DNA from: Geminocystis sp. NIES-3709
Lineage (GTDB): Bacteria > Cyanobacteriota > Cyanobacteriia > Cyanobacteriales > Cyanobacteriaceae
NCBI RefSeq assembly: GCF_001548115.1
Contig: NZ_AP014821.1
Coordinates: 3,909,262-3,973,261 of the forward strand
Length of the DNA stretch: 64,000 nucleotides
Reading direction: 5' to 3'
Numbering within the stretch: position 1 is the first letter of the stretch; every line of letters starts with the position of its first letter. A program made the position numbers and the translations under genes. The notes below the pieces were generated by a model. It searched no databases. It was not told where the DNA came from and saw nothing but the letters and a program-made list of their open reading frames with translations. This document shows, piece by piece, positions 8,836-19,766 of this stretch.

Positions 8836-8865
8836 TTTCTCATTCCTCATTTCTCATTCCTCATT
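8836..8865. repeat. Two tandem copies of a 14-base low-complexity unit
   Basis: The unit TTTCTCATTCCTCA is repeated perfectly at 8836-8849 and 8850-8863, between ccmM and ccmN. Similar cattcctcatt runs occur near 60340. Such intergenic simple repeats are frequent in cyanobacteria; no function is apparent. Confidence 0.6.
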
Positions 8866-8868
8866 AAA

Positions 8869-10851
8869 TTATGGTCTTTGAATGATAGCCTCTAAAACAC
8901 GGCGTTTAGCTTGAGTATCAATACCAATTAAACGGACATATTCACCATTATGCTCTTGAAGACAGCCTTGTAAAGCCGAAATAACTTGACTTTCATTATT
9001 ACTGTCGATGGGAGAACAACTTTGCCAAGATTTAGTTTTAAAACGGCGCACATCTGCGTGTTCTGTGCCAATACGATAACCTTGAGACAATAAAGAACGC
9101 ACTTGAGCTAAAGTGTTAGCATCGAGAGAACTACTACCGTTTTTAGTGTTCGTATAAGCAGAAACATTTGTACTATTACCATTATTATTAGTAACAGGAG
9201 TTGCCTGATTAGTTTGTCCGGGGCGTTGGATAATCATCTCTAATACTCTGCGTTTAGCATTGGTATCAATACCAATTAAACGAACATATTCTCCAGCATG
9301 ATCTTGTACACAAGCCTCTAAAGCTGAGATTACTTGACTTTCGCTAGTTGCTTTGATTGGGGAACAACTTTGCCAAGATTTACTTTTAAAACGGCGAATA
9401 TCTGCGTGTTCGGTGGCTATTTGATACCCTTGAGATAAGAGACTACGAACTTGGGAGATCGCTTCTGCACTCAAACTACTATTAATAGCACTTCCACTAT
9501 TACTTCGGGATGGTTGATAGCTAACTTTACCGTTTCCATTACCATTACTACTGATACTAGCGGTTTCTCCCGGTCGTTGAATAATAACCTGAGATACACG
9601 ACGTTTAGCTTGAGGATCAACGCCTACAAGTTGCACATAGTTACCGCTCAAATCTGCTAAATAGCCTTGAATAGTACTAATCGCTTCATTAACTGAGTTA
9701 GTTTTAACACTAGGTGCTGTTAACCAAGACTTGGTTTTAAAACGACGAGCATCGGCATATTCAACTCCAATACTATAACCGCCTTGAATTAGAGAACGAA
9801 TTTCACTGGCTAAATCGCCGTTACCTTTACTAACAGGAGCATGACCATTTCCGTTACTATTTACTTTAGCTGTGTTGCCCTTACTAGCTTGTACGGGGGC
9901 TGGTGCTTCACCAGGACGCTGAATAATAACTTCGGCAATTCTACGTTTAGCTTGAGGATCAACTCCAATTAGGCGAACATATTCACCACTACATTCATTT
10001 AATATATTACCTAATTCTGCTAAGATTCCAGCCTCATTGGTAGCATTTAAGGAAGCACTTAACCAAGATTTGGTTTTAAAACGACGAGTATTAGCGTGTT
10101 CTACACCAATGGTGCAACCTTGTCTTAACAGCGATCGGACTTGATTGATTATATCTGTATTTAAACTCATATTAGTTACTGATTGATAACCATTAGTTTG
10201 ATTATGGGTTGGTTTTTGCTCCGGAGTATTTTCTTCTCGGATGGCATTAATACAAGCATTATTGTTCGCACAGTGATAACCGGCGGCTAAGGCTTCGTTA
10301 ATATGGACTACATGGGCCGCAAATTCTCGATCTTCGGGTTGCACATCAGGAAGTCGATCGGCTTGTTGTTGATTAGTAATCACCGAACCTGAAGGCACAT
10401 ATTTTCCGGGCGGAATTTCCACATCCTGAATTAGAGCGTGCATCATGACAATACAACCATCTCCAACTCTGGCATTAAAAACTGTCGATCGAAAACCAAT
10501 AAAACAGTTATTACCCACATAAGCAGGGCCATGAATTAAGGCTAAATGAGTGATACAGGAATCTTCACCAATCCATACGGAATAGTCTCGATCATCATCA
10601 CCTTTAACTCTACCTTGCTCCAGTCCATGAATTACTACCCCATCCTGAATATTACTACCATTACCTATGTGAAAAGGTGTACCTTCATCTGCACGAATAG
10701 AAGTACCCGGGGCAATTAAAACATTTGCTCCGACTTTCACATCTCCAATTAAATTAGAGAAGGAATGAACATAAGCACTATCATCTACTTTTGGTTCAGC
10801 TAAATTTTTTGACCAAGGAGTAGGTGGAGCCGCCATTATAGGGACGCTCAC
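8869..10851 (-). CDS. ccmM: Carboxysome Rubisco-organising protein CcmM (gamma-CA plus four SSUL domains)
   Basis: 660 aa from a GTG at 10851. That start has a perfect GGAGG six bases upstream and gives [13 protein letters not shown], which matches the usual CcmM N-terminus; the longer ATG frame (10866) overlaps this ribosome site. Residues 1-210 are a gamma-carbonic-anhydrase beta-helix with ligand histidines in VVIHGLEQG and [11 protein letters not shown], and the CANNNAC cysteine pair of the regulatory helix. Four Rubisco-small-subunit-like repeats follow (each with RRFKxKSW and [10 protein letters not shown] or a variant), joined by Asn/Gly/Ser linkers. An internal ATG at 10170 just before repeat 1 could give the short form. 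Repeats 1, 3 and 4 keep the redox cysteine pair; repeat 2 lacks it. Confidence 0.95.
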   Translation of the reverse strand: MSVPIMAAPPTPWSKNLAEPKVDDSAYVHSFSNLIGDVKVGANVLIAPGTSIRADEGTPFHIGNGSNIQDGVVIHGLEQGRVKGDDDRDYSVWIGEDSCITHLALIHGPAYVGNNCFIGFRSTVFNARVGDGCIVMMHALIQDVEIPPGKYVPSGSVITNQQQADRLPDVQPEDREFAAHVVHINEALAAGYHCANNNACINAIREENTPEQKPTHNQTNGYQSVTNMSLNTDIINQVRSLLRQGCTIGVEHANTRRFKTKSWLSASLNATNEAGILAELGNILNECSGEYVRLIGVDPQAKRRIAEVIIQRPGEAPAPVQASKGNTAKVNSNGNGHAPVSKGNGDLASEIRSLIQGGYSIGVEYADARRFKTKSWLTAPSVKTNSVNEAISTIQGYLADLSGNYVQLVGVDPQAKRRVSQVIIQRPGETASISSNGNGNGKVSYQPSRSNSGSAINSSLSAEAISQVRSLLSQGYQIATEHADIRRFKSKSWQSCSPIKATSESQVISALEACVQDHAGEYVRLIGIDTNAKRRVLEMIIQRPGQTNQATPVTNNNGNSTNVSAYTNTKNGSSSLDANTLAQVRSLLSQGYRIGTEHADVRRFKTKSWQSCSPIDSNNESQVISALQGCLQEHNGEYVRLIGIDTQAKRRVLEAIIQRP

Positions 10852-11008
10852 TATAAACCTCCACAATAATTATCTTATTTAATCTCTCAAGGACACTCAT
10901 TAGGATGTTAAGAATATCTTGAAGGATTAATACTTTTGTCCTAATTTGTCCTCACGGATTGATTTTTCTGGTTGTTACAGATTAAAACCAAAATACTTTA
11001 TTTAGTAT

Positions 11009-11317
11009 TTAATACATTCTTTCAGCATCTTTCTTGCTATAAAGCAGATCGGATGTGGTTGTAACTGTATCTATAATGCCCACTACCATCGCATCGACGG
11101 GACGTTCTTCATGACCAGTTTCTTTTCGAGCGGCACTGCCACGAGTGACAAGTACCCATTCATTGATACCAGCCCCGACGGTGTCTCCGGCTACTTCATA
11201 GTTGGGTAGCACATTACCATCAGCATCTAAAAATTGTACTAATAATAACTTGACACCTGTTAATGTCCGTGATTTGTGAGTACTAACAACTGTACCACAC
11301 ACTTTGGCAATTTGCAT
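11009..11317 (-). CDS. ccmL: Carboxysome vertex pentamer protein CcmL
   Basis: 102 aa EutN/CcmL-family (BMV) protein that caps the twelve shell vertices. Seen: MQIAKVCGTVVSTHKSRTL at the start, the VAGDTVGAGINEWVLVTRGS core and PVDAMVVGIIDTV near the end, all family hallmarks at normal length. It sits 15 bases downstream of ccmK1 and 157 bases before ccmM in the same operon. Confidence 0.95.
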   Translation of the reverse strand: MQIAKVCGTVVSTHKSRTLTGVKLLLVQFLDADGNVLPNYEVAGDTVGAGINEWVLVTRGSAARKETGHEERPVDAMVVGIIDTVTTTSDLLYSKKDAERMY

Positions 11318-11332
11318 TAATTTAATTCCTGA

Positions 11333-11671
11333 TTAAGATCTGCCCAAAGGACGAGGATTGATACTTTCTCTGAATTGTTCGACTTCTTCGGTATAACGAA
11401 TAGGTAATACATATTCAAGGTTTTCGTGGGGACGAGCAATGATATGGTGAGATAGAACTTGACCACCTTTTACTCGTTTAACATTTTCAATTCCTGCACT
11501 CACAGAGGCTTGTACTTCAGATACATCACCACGAACGATAACAGTTACACGACCACTACCGATTTTTTCGTAACCCACAAGAGTTACACGAGCGGCTTTA
11601 ACCATCGCATCTGCTGCTTCTACTACGGCAGGAAACCCTAAAGTTTCTACCATTCCTACTGCAATTGACAT
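11333..11671 (-). CDS. ccmK1: Carboxysome shell hexamer protein CcmK1
   Basis: 112 aa BMC-H shell protein: [20 protein letters not shown], the [20 protein letters not shown] pore-proximal strand and [19 protein letters not shown]. It carries a C-terminal extension after EQFR ([11 protein letters not shown]) that the neighbouring paralogue lacks, the usual difference between CcmK1 and CcmK2. Hexamers tile the facets and pass bicarbonate and sugar phosphates. It is nearly identical to the upstream gene, reflecting an old tandem duplication. Confidence 0.92.
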   Translation of the reverse strand: MSIAVGMVETLGFPAVVEAADAMVKAARVTLVGYEKIGSGRVTVIVRGDVSEVQASVSAGIENVKRVKGGQVLSHHIIARPHENLEYVLPIRYTEEVEQFRESINPRPLGRS

Positions 11672-11780
11672 ATTTTTTTTAGGTTATTTTATTTGGAAAT
11701 TTATAAATCAATATTTGAGAGTTAAATAGCTCTAAATTTTGAAGGTGAATTTTAGTCAACCATAGGCTAATGACTAAATA

Positions 11781-12092
11781 TTAATAACTACGGAATTGTT
11801 CTACTTCTTCGGTATAACGAATGGGTAATACATATTCGAGGTTTTCGTGAGGACGAGCAATGATATGGGTTGAAAGAACTTCTCCTCCACTTACTCTGTT
11901 TGCTGACTCAATACCCGCCGAGATGGAAGCCTGTACTTCAGATACATCACCACGAATGATAACGGTAACACGACCACTACCAATTTTTTCATAACCCACA
12001 AGAGTTACACGAGCGGCTTTAACCATCGCATCTGCCGCTTCTACTACTGCTGGAAACCCTAGGGTTTCAATCATTCCTACTGCAATTGACAT
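11781..12092 (-). CDS. ccmK2: Carboxysome shell hexamer protein CcmK2
   Basis: 103 aa BMC-H protein from the ATG at 12092, which has an AAGGA site about 10 bases upstream; a longer frame to 12113 runs through that site. Family motifs: [20 protein letters not shown] and [20 protein letters not shown]. It ends at EQFRSY without the tail seen in its downstream paralogue. It is first in ccmK2-K1-L-M-N, with the operon promoter expected in the region upstream. Confidence 0.93.
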   Translation of the reverse strand: MSIAVGMIETLGFPAVVEAADAMVKAARVTLVGYEKIGSGRVTVIIRGDVSEVQASISAGIESANRVSGGEVLSTHIIARPHENLEYVLPIRYTEEVEQFRSY

Positions 12093-12417
12093 TTTATTTT
12101 TTCCTTGATACACTAAATTTACTTAAAACTGAACCAAAAGTCGTGTTCTAAAAGTTTTAATTTACTCACAAAATTTTAAGATCAACAGACAAAAAAAATT
12201 AGTTGGTCAGTAAATTAATGAGTATTTTTACTTTTTTGATTCTCTAATGAACTTCTAGTTAAGATATTTTTCAATCTACTAGAATAAGCATAAACAAGCA
12301 TGGTACGTTTGACAAGATAAATCTCTATGATATTTATTAATCTTTGTCTTAACGATTATTAATAAGTGATAATTGAGACTTTTTTGACAGTTCAAACATC
12401 AACTAGATTCTTTTACC
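12093..12417. promoter_or_regulatory. Divergent promoter region of the ccm operon and a glycosyltransferase
   Basis: No gene seen in 325 bases. It must hold the leftward ccm promoter and the rightward promoter of the glycosyltransferase. I could not single out a convincing -35/-10 pair or a CcmR/NdhR-type site by eye; AT-rich runs and tttaattt / taatgag motifs are present. Confidence 0.4.
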
Positions 12418-13482
12418 ATGACAATGAAAATCTTAATCTTATCTACCCCAGTGGGTACATTAAGTTCAGGTATTGGGGGCGGTGTAGAATTAACTATCTA
12501 CAATTTAATTCAAGAAATGCAAAGGCGTAATCATCTGGTGAAAGTTGTGGCGCCGAAAGGTTCTTATTTACAAAATGCTGATATAGTTGGAATAGAGGGC
12601 AATTTACATATTCCAGCTCAAACTCAAACTCGTGATATTCCTACGGTTATGCCTCAAAATTCGGTGTTGGGAAATATGTGGGAATATGCTAGACAGGTGC
12701 AATCTGATTATGATGTGTTGGTAAATTTTGCTTTTGACTGGCTGCCTTTTTACTTAACTCCTTTTTTTCAGAGTTCGATCGCTCATTTTATCAGTATGGG
12801 CTCGTTGTCTGATAGTCTGGATCATGGGATGACACAAACTGCTCAAAAATATCCTCTAAATTTTGGGGTTTATACGAAATCTCAAGCAAATACTTTCCCT
12901 TTTGCTAATGTTTGTGAATGTTTAGGAAGTGGAATTGATTTATCTTTATACCAATTTAGAGAAAGTCCAGACAAAAAATTGGCATGGTTAGGAAGAATTG
13001 CTCCAGAAAAAGCCTTAGAAGATGCTGTCAAAGCCTCAGAAATTACTCAAATACCGTTACTAATTTTTGGGAAAATTCAAGATGAACAATACTGGCATAG
13101 CATTGTAACACAACATCATCAAGCCCCGATCGAATATAAAGGTTTTTTATCTACTATTGATTTACAGAGGGAATTGGGTTATTGTCAAGCATTATTAATG
13201 ACTCCTCGTTGGGTGGAAGCCTTTGGGAATGTTGCCATTGAAGCCTTAGCCTGTGGTGTTCCTGTGATTAGTTATGCGAGAGGTGGCCCTGCTGAAATCA
13301 TTGATGATTGTAAAACTGGTTTTCTCGTAACTCCTGACAGCATTGAAGGATTAGTTACGGCTATTAATCGTCTTCCTGAAATTAATCGTCATGATTGTCG
13401 TCGATCGGCAGAACAAGAGTACTCTTTAACGACATGGGGCGATCGTTTTGAATTATGGTTAAAAAGAATTTGCTCAGAATAG
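12418..13482 (+). CDS. Glycosyltransferase, GT4 family
   Basis: 354 aa GT-B fold enzyme. N-terminal Rossmann half: MKILILSTPVGTLSSGIGGG, a Gly-rich acceptor-side loop, then VELTIYNLIQEM. C-terminal half: LAWLGRIAPEKALEDAV and the GT4 donor-binding motif EAFGNVAIEALACGVPVISY followed by RGGPAEIIDD. It transfers a sugar from a nucleotide-activated donor; the acceptor cannot be told. There is no membrane segment. It is a single gene, divergent from the carboxysome operon, with no polysaccharide genes nearby. Two ATGs (codons 1 and 3) are possible starts. Confidence 0.85.
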   Translation: MTMKILILSTPVGTLSSGIGGGVELTIYNLIQEMQRRNHLVKVVAPKGSYLQNADIVGIEGNLHIPAQTQTRDIPTVMPQNSVLGNMWEYARQVQSDYDVLVNFAFDWLPFYLTPFFQSSIAHFISMGSLSDSLDHGMTQTAQKYPLNFGVYTKSQANTFPFANVCECLGSGIDLSLYQFRESPDKKLAWLGRIAPEKALEDAVKASEITQIPLLIFGKIQDEQYWHSIVTQHHQAPIEYKGFLSTIDLQRELGYCQALLMTPRWVEAFGNVAIEALACGVPVISYARGGPAEIIDDCKTGFLVTPDSIEGLVTAINRLPEINRHDCRRSAEQEYSLTTWGDRFELWLKRICSE

Positions 13483-13498
13483 GGAATAAATTTGTTTT

Positions 13499-14053
13499 TT
13501 AATCACAAGGTTTTAAAGTAAAAAGACTGAGTAATTTTTCTTCTTCTTGATATTCAGAAAAGCGAATATATTTTATATATTTTTCTCCTAGAATTATAGA
13601 ATAATTATAAAGTTCATATCTAGTGAATAAATTGGGATAACTAGGTGATATTTTTTCCCAATCAGTTTCTCCTTCAAATGTTAATTCTTTGTCTAATTTT
13701 AGACCTATTTCTTCTTCTAATCCTCGATAAGCACCTTTTAAGGGGGTTTCGTATTGTTTTAGTTTTTCTGTGATAGTAACTAGCTCTCTTTTTCTTTCTA
13801 TTCCACTTAAAAATATCTGCTTATCTTCTATTAGTTGAAAATATTGATCGCCTAGTTTAAATTTAACATCGATCGAGCTTACTTTTAATAGTCTAACTAA
13901 TTTTTGATCAAGTATTTTTAACTCAGATTCTCCTTCTTTTATCTCGGTAAATAATTCCTCGATCGTCTTATTTCCTAAATCATGACTCCAATCTTTGGTA
14001 CTAATATTATATTGAGATAATAAGTTTTCTAATGCAATTACTGTGTGTAGCAT
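13499..14053 (-). CDS. Unknown protein with a degenerate Nudix-box-like motif
   Basis: 184 aa. Residues 20-98 are mainly helical and charged. At 102-118 the sequence ETPLKGAYRGLEEEIGL follows the Nudix pattern E-x7-R-E-U-x-E-E-x-G-U, except that the Glu after the Arg is Gly111 and the leading Gly is absent. A beta-rich region follows (ITPSYPNLFTRYELY-like strands, IRFSEYQEEEKLLSLF). This suggests a Nudix-fold protein with altered metal binding. The substrate is unknown. It converges with the glycosyltransferase (16-base gap) and is followed upstream by the fossil insertion-sequence region. Confidence 0.5.
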   Translation of the reverse strand: MLHTVIALENLLSQYNISTKDWSHDLGNKTIEELFTEIKEGESELKILDQKLVRLLKVSSIDVKFKLGDQYFQLIEDKQIFLSGIERKRELVTITEKLKQYETPLKGAYRGLEEEIGLKLDKELTFEGETDWEKISPSYPNLFTRYELYNYSIILGEKYIKYIRFSEYQEEEKLLSLFTLKPCD

Positions 14054-14179
14054 AAGTTAAAAAACAATAAATTTTTCTTCTGTTAACTTTATCATAATTA
14101 CTTGTTTTTATTTTCATTTTATTATTATTTTCAAAGCTATAAACTAGAAAATTAATTGATTCATAATTTCCTGTGTATT

Positions 14180-14352
14180 TTATTTTTTAGAAGGCTTTAA
14201 TTTTTTGATATTTTTTCTTAATCCAAGGGGTGTTTTACTATGTTTTTCGATTTGACTCATTACCTGTTTTGCACCGCAATTACTACTTTTGGTAAACTAG
14301 CTAGTCTTCTTGTTTCGATACCGTCGGATTTATCAACACCTCCTGTTTTCAT
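14180..14352 (-). pseudogene. Decayed small reading frame of unknown origin
   Basis: From an ATG at 14352 the translation MKTGGVDKSDGIETRRLASL ends after 30 codons. A one-base shift at about codon 27 restores a coding-like frame (GAKQVMSQIEKHSKTPLGLR, ending KKLKPSKK and a TAA at 14180). A stretch upstream (SKQKFLQIYENLIQDI in another frame) also looks coding. This reads as the remains of a broken gene beside a dead insertion sequence. I do not recognise the family. Confidence 0.25.
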
Positions 14353-14530
14353 TTTATATCTTGTATAAGATTTTCATAAATCTGTAAAAATTTTTGTTTA
14401 GAAATTATCTATGTAGAGAAAAAAGTTTCAAGACTTAATTCGCATTAGGCGTATAATATTAAGAGTATTGCTATTTTATTTTATTTGTAGCAAAGCACCT
14501 TAGAAGGTGTTTGAAAAGTTTAGAAGTCGA

Positions 14531-15445
14531 TTAGACATTTTGAGATTGACGTTCTAATCTTCTCAGCACAATATGAATCATACTGGCAAAAATCATCATT
14601 TCACTCGTAGTTGGTAAAATTCATAATCCTTACTCAATCTTCGGTAATGGCCAAACCATGAATATGTCCTCTCTACTACGCATCTTTTGGGGATCACACT
14701 GAAACTTGTTTCTTCATCTGTCCTTTTTAAATGTTCTAGTTTCCAGCCAAATTCTCTTTCTATTTTGGCGATGAATTCTTTCCCCGCAAAAGTACTATAG
14801 CAGATAACGAGTTGATTACGACCTTTTGAGATTCCTCTCTATGCTCGGAATGACAACTATAGATTTTTAGAATGTCTTAACTAACCCGTTTATTGCTATA
14901 TCTACCCAAATTATTTTTAAACAAGTCCAAAACTGTGAGGCAAAAGTGGCTAACAATTAATTCCATTCCTTGATGATCTGAGGGTTTCGCTCCATGAACG
15001 CACAAACCCACAAATCGAGAATTAAACCCATCGTATCAACCAAAATCCTTCTTTTTCGCCCCTTAACTTTCTTTCTCCCATCAAAACCAATTTCTTCCCC
15101 ACCCATTGCTGTTTTTACTGATTGACTATCCACAGTACCGGCACTGGGAACACGGTTTCTTCCTACTTTGACACGTACTTGCTCTCGCAACTGCTGATTA
15201 ATGACTCGCCATGTACCATTAGATTCCCAAGCTCGAAAATAAGTGTAAACTGTTTGCCATTTGAGAAAGTCATGAGGCATTGCCCAACGTTTAATTCCAT
15301 TCGCAAGAAGATAAAAGATGGTATTGAGTACTTCTGGGAGATTCACACAACGATTTCTTCCACCGGTTTTGGCAGGAGGAATTAATGGTTCTAAAATTTG
15401 CCACTGGTAATCAGTAAGGTCAGTATCCTATGATAGTGTTGTCAT
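14531..15445 (-). pseudogene. IS5-family transposase, inactivated by a stop and frameshifts
   Basis: The reading starts at the ATG at 15445 (MTTLS), meets a TAG at 15428-15430, then continues LTDYQWQILEPLIPPAKTGG and RCVNLPEVLNTIFYLLANGI. The longest intact part, 14957-15346, carries GTVDSQSVKTA with the first catalytic Asp, then GRKKVKGRKRRILVDTMGLI with the second. A shift after LDLWVC restores VHGAKPSDHQGMELIVSHF; then comes a foreign-looking stretch, the [20 protein letters not shown] block and [20 protein letters not shown] (the DDE Glu region), and, after another shift, the end [20 protein letters not shown]. It is clearly non-functional. Confidence 0.85.
14825..14857. repeat. Short dispersed-repeat fragment inside the dead transposase
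   Basis: The segment reading gagattcctctctatgctc then ggaatgaca interrupts the transposase reading frames between two recognisable blocks. Sequences of this kind (gagattcctc...ctcggaatgaca) are, from memory, a widely dispersed bacterial repeat. It is likely a secondary insertion, though it could be sequence from the original element that I cannot align. Confidence 0.4.
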
Positions 15446-15696
15446 TTATTTTTTCATTCATTTTTCCACTGGAATATTTTACCTCAATACTTTTCAAACA
15501 GTTTCTAACACCCAACAAATAAGTTAATAAATATTTGAAAGAATTCCCCTTATTTCTGCAATTTTTTCTTTTAGGCTTATAATCTTATCGGTACTTAGGG
15601 CTTTTAACAGTTTATTCGATGCTCAATTTTTGTCTAAATACCGTTATGAAAAAAGAGTCAGAATAGATGATTGAATAGATTAAAAATAATAATAAT

Positions 15697-17145
15697 ATGA
15701 CTACTGATAGTAATAGTTCTCTTTCTGAAAAAATACCCCATACCATCCCAAAAGTTAATATTTTAACCATGTTGCGATTAGGATTATTTAATCTAGGTAT
15801 TGGTTTAATCTCAGTATTGACTTTAGCGGTATTAAATCGAGTGATGATTTCTGAGTTAGCCATTCCCGCAACGATCGCATCTAGTGTTCTTGCACTAGGG
15901 CAACTTGTCGCACCTACAAGAGTATGGCTAGGACAGTTATCTGATAGTAAAAAATTATTTGGCTTACATCGTACAGGTTATGTTTTGTTGGGAGTAACCA
16001 CTGTAGGAATTAGTATCTTTTTAGCTGTACAATTAGTATGGTTATTAGGAGGCGATATTGTTAATAACAACGGTTGGCAATGGAATAATTTTACCATCAT
16101 GGTTAGTATCGCTTTAGCTTTAATCTTTATGGTACAAGGTATCGCAACGGGTGCTAGTTCAACTCCTTTTACTGCCTTACTGGTAGATATTTCCGATGAA
16201 GATAATCGATCGAAAATAGTAGGAACAATTTGGTCTATGCTGATGGTAGGTATCGTTATTGGTGGCATTACAGGCAATATCCTACTAAAAAATTTAGCCG
16301 TAGGAGAAGACAATGTTATTTCTTTAGATGTGCTTATACCTCCTATTAATGCCATATTTATATCTGTTCCTATTATCGTTATCCTATTAACTATCATTGC
16401 TACTTGGGGAGTAGAAAAAAAATTCTCCCGTTATCGTTTAAGATCATCTTTTGTTGATAGAGAAGACGGTATCAGCTTAAAACGTGCTTTAAAAATCTTG
16501 ACTTCATCCCGTCAAACAGGTATTTTCTTTACATTTTTAGTCATGGTGACAATGAGTTTATTTATGCAAGAAGCAATTTTAGAACCTTACGGCGGTGAAG
16601 TCTTTAAAATGTCGATCGGTGAAACCACTATGCTAAACTCTTTTTGGGGAATAGGGATCTTAATTGGTTATGGTATCACAGGATTTTTTGTTGTTCCTCG
16701 TCTTGGGAAAACTAAAACCACTAAAATTGGTTGTACTCTAGTTGCTTTATCTTTTACCTTAATAATTTTTGCCGGATTAACCGCCATGCCTCAAATATTA
16801 CAAGGGGCAATGGTCTTATTTGGTATAGCCGCAGGTATCACAACGATCGGTTCAATTAGTTTAATGTTAGACTTAACCGCCGCCGAAACCGCAGGTACTT
16901 TTGTCGGTGCATGGGGTTTAGCACAAGCAATGTCTCGGGGAATTGCCATCGCCCTTGGAGGTTGGATATTAGATATAGGGAGATTTTTATTTAATAATGC
17001 TTGGATGGCTTATAGTTTTGTCTTTGTTTGTGAAGCCTTTGTTGCCATAGCTGCGATCGTGCTTTTAAACAGAGTAAACGTCCAAGAATTTCAAAATACA
17101 ACCCGTCAAGCCACTGCAATGGTGATGGAAGCAGATTTAGATTAG
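15697..17145 (+). CDS. PucC-family MFS transporter (BCH/PUCC)
   Basis: 482 aa membrane protein with about 12 hydrophobic segments. The early sequence (MLRLGLFNLGIGLISVLTLA, NRVMISELAIPATIAS) and PTRVWLGQLSDSKKLFG with HRTGYVLLG are hallmarks of the PucC/LhaA branch of the major facilitator superfamily. In purple bacteria PucC aids light-harvesting complex assembly; cyanobacterial members are thought to act in chlorophyll or pigment-protein handling, but the substrate is not settled. It is convergent with petH, with a terminator hairpin between. The ATG at 15697 fits the family N-terminus. Confidence 0.85.
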   Translation: MTTDSNSSLSEKIPHTIPKVNILTMLRLGLFNLGIGLISVLTLAVLNRVMISELAIPATIASSVLALGQLVAPTRVWLGQLSDSKKLFGLHRTGYVLLGVTTVGISIFLAVQLVWLLGGDIVNNNGWQWNNFTIMVSIALALIFMVQGIATGASSTPFTALLVDISDEDNRSKIVGTIWSMLMVGIVIGGITGNILLKNLAVGEDNVISLDVLIPPINAIFISVPIIVILLTIIATWGVEKKFSRYRLRSSFVDREDGISLKRALKILTSSRQTGIFFTFLVMVTMSLFMQEAILEPYGGEVFKMSIGETTMLNSFWGIGILIGYGITGFFVVPRLGKTKTTKIGCTLVALSFTLIIFAGLTAMPQILQGAMVLFGIAAGITTIGSISLMLDLTAAETAGTFVGAWGLAQAMSRGIAIALGGWILDIGRFLFNNAWMAYSFVFVCEAFVAIAAIVLLNRVNVQEFQNTTRQATAMVMEADLD

Positions 17146-17151
17146 ATTACA

Positions 17152-17176
17152 TTTAAAAACCCCCAGAAAGGGGGTA
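17152..17176 (-). terminator. Rho-independent terminator of petH
   Basis: A perfect CCCCC-AGAAA-GGGGG hairpin (17160-17174) is followed on the minus strand by TTTTTAAA, the classic stem plus U-run. It lies 14 bases past the petH stop. In the plus direction no U-run follows, so it serves petH and not the convergent transporter gene. Confidence 0.8.
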
Positions 17177-17189
17177 AAAGAGGAAGGAA

Positions 17190-18392
<1,203 letters not shown>

Positions 18393-18414
18393 TTACTAAA
18401 TAACTCCTTTTGTC

Positions 18415-18690
18415 TTATGCTTCACTTTGAGCATTACTAGCACCAACTAAAGGTGCAACAACACCAATGGAGGAAATATTCACAATTTCTCCACCTAGAC
18501 GATTAATCCGATTCATTTCTTTATTCATGGAGGAATAAGGTACGGCAATAAAAGTATTACCACTTTGACGAATGGGATAGTTTAAGTTATTCTCACGTTG
18601 GTTTGTAATGCCTGTTACTTCAAATAAAAAAAGACGCTCTTCAACAGTAGGATTATAAGCAAAAGTTTTTACAGTTTTTGAATTTCTCAT
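18415..18690 (-). CDS. cpcD: CpcD-type phycobilisome rod-capping linker
   Basis: 91 aa linker that caps or tunes the length of phycocyanin rods. It contains the CpcD core: FLFEVTGITNQRENNLNYPI, IRQSGNTFIAVPYSSMN and [15 protein letters not shown]. Over the first 77 positions about 50 residues are identical (hand count) to the N-terminus of the adjacent petH product, pointing to local duplication or ongoing conversion. Unlike in the usual cpcBACD operon, no phycocyanin genes are present here. A dedicated FNR-associated linker is also possible. Confidence 0.85.
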   Translation of the reverse strand: MRNSKTVKTFAYNPTVEERLFLFEVTGITNQRENNLNYPIRQSGNTFIAVPYSSMNKEMNRINRLGGEIVNISSIGVVAPLVGASNAQSEA

Positions 18691-19766
18691 ATCCTTAATA
18701 TACTCCTGATTTTATGAAAGTAAAGTAAAGTTTGTCTTAAAATGCTTACTATGTCAAGTTTTCACCACATAAATATCACGGGTTAATTGACTAAATATAA
18801 GACCAATGTCAATCTTACCAAAATGAGGAGTTAAAAATTATCTTAAATTTCTTGACTTGTGTTTTCAACAAAAAAGATCATAATTTTATACATAAAAATT
18901 TTGTTTACAGAGTTAATTATTTTCATTTTTACTAAGTAAATAGCATTGTTTCTTAATATTAAAATACTTGTGGGAAAATTAAGTTCTATTATCAAATAAT
19001 ACAATTATGATAGATATAGTATCTAAATTATTATTTCTTAATTATTTAAGTCATTTCCAAAAATCACACTCTCAATTTTTATAATAATTTTCACTTTATA
19101 AAGAAAACTAAAAGAGTAAGTATTTTCCCGTAAATGACTTTTATTATATTTCTTTTTGTGTTGTTAATGTCTTAAATTTTAATTAATAAAGAAAAAGGAG
19201 TGTGAATCAGAAGAAATTGGTATAAATCATAGGTATTAAATTTAATAAATGATGGAAATAAATCAATTATTAATAGTTTTAAATCAATTATTATTAAGAT
19301 TTCCTATTTTTAATTCCCTCTCTTTATCGATAATTTTATAGATTACTTAGGTAATAATAAGAAATATAAAAATATTAATCCGAGTGGTTAAAAAAAACGT
19401 AATTAAAAAGACAAGAGATAAAAGGCAAGATTATCAGTACCTTCGATATTATTTTCTAATAATTGATTGTTTTCACAAATAATTTATGAATCCTATATTT
19501 ATAAATTTTCAAGTTTTTTTAGAAGTTTGTATCTTTAACAACAATACGCAATAACCAAAGTTTTATAATCATATTATAGTTACTTATTAAGAAAAATTTT
19601 AGAGTTTAGTATATCTTATTAACCTCAAAAAATTATGGTCTTATAGATCATAAATATGGCATTAAGTTATAACTTTTGAATAACTCTTATTTTGTCAAAG
19701 TATTGAAACTTGGGCTATAGCCTTATAAATTTTAAAAGCTATTTTTCTTAAAAGGAATTATAAAAT
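18691..19766. other. Long AT-rich intergenic region between divergent units
   Basis: 1,076 bases without a convincing gene on either strand; the longest ATG frames seen are about 25 codons. It must carry the leftward cpcD-petH promoter (a TTGACA-like hexamer lies on the minus strand near 18750, but I find no good -10) and the rightward promoter and leader of the first chemosensory operon. No clear hairpin or riboswitch was recognised. Confidence 0.5.

Larger units (their letters stand above)
14501..15507 (-). mobile_element. Fossil IS5-type insertion sequence
   Basis: About 1 kb bounded by imperfect inverted repeats: TAGAAGGTGTTTGAAAAGTT at 14501-14520 and the inverse of TAGAAACTGTTTGAAAAGTA at 15488-15507. 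The interior is a broken transposase gene on the minus strand. At the left end CACCTTAGAAGGTG (14497-14510) is a perfect palindrome that overlaps the terminus. No clear target-site duplication is visible. With its transposase broken, it could move only in trans. Confidence 0.8.

Noticed and set aside
10852-10866. ATG start for ccmM at 10866
   Set aside because: It would place the start upstream of and overlapping the strong GGAGG site that serves the GTG at 10851, and adds residues not seen in CcmM.
15978-16397. Minus-strand frame of 139 codons inside the PucC-type gene
   Set aside because: It lies fully antisense to a clear membrane transporter gene and has no family resemblance.
18691-19766. 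Search for a missed small gene, tRNA or riboswitch in the long spacer
   Set aside because: No frame above about 25 codons with a ribosome site, no cloverleaf and no strong stem were found.
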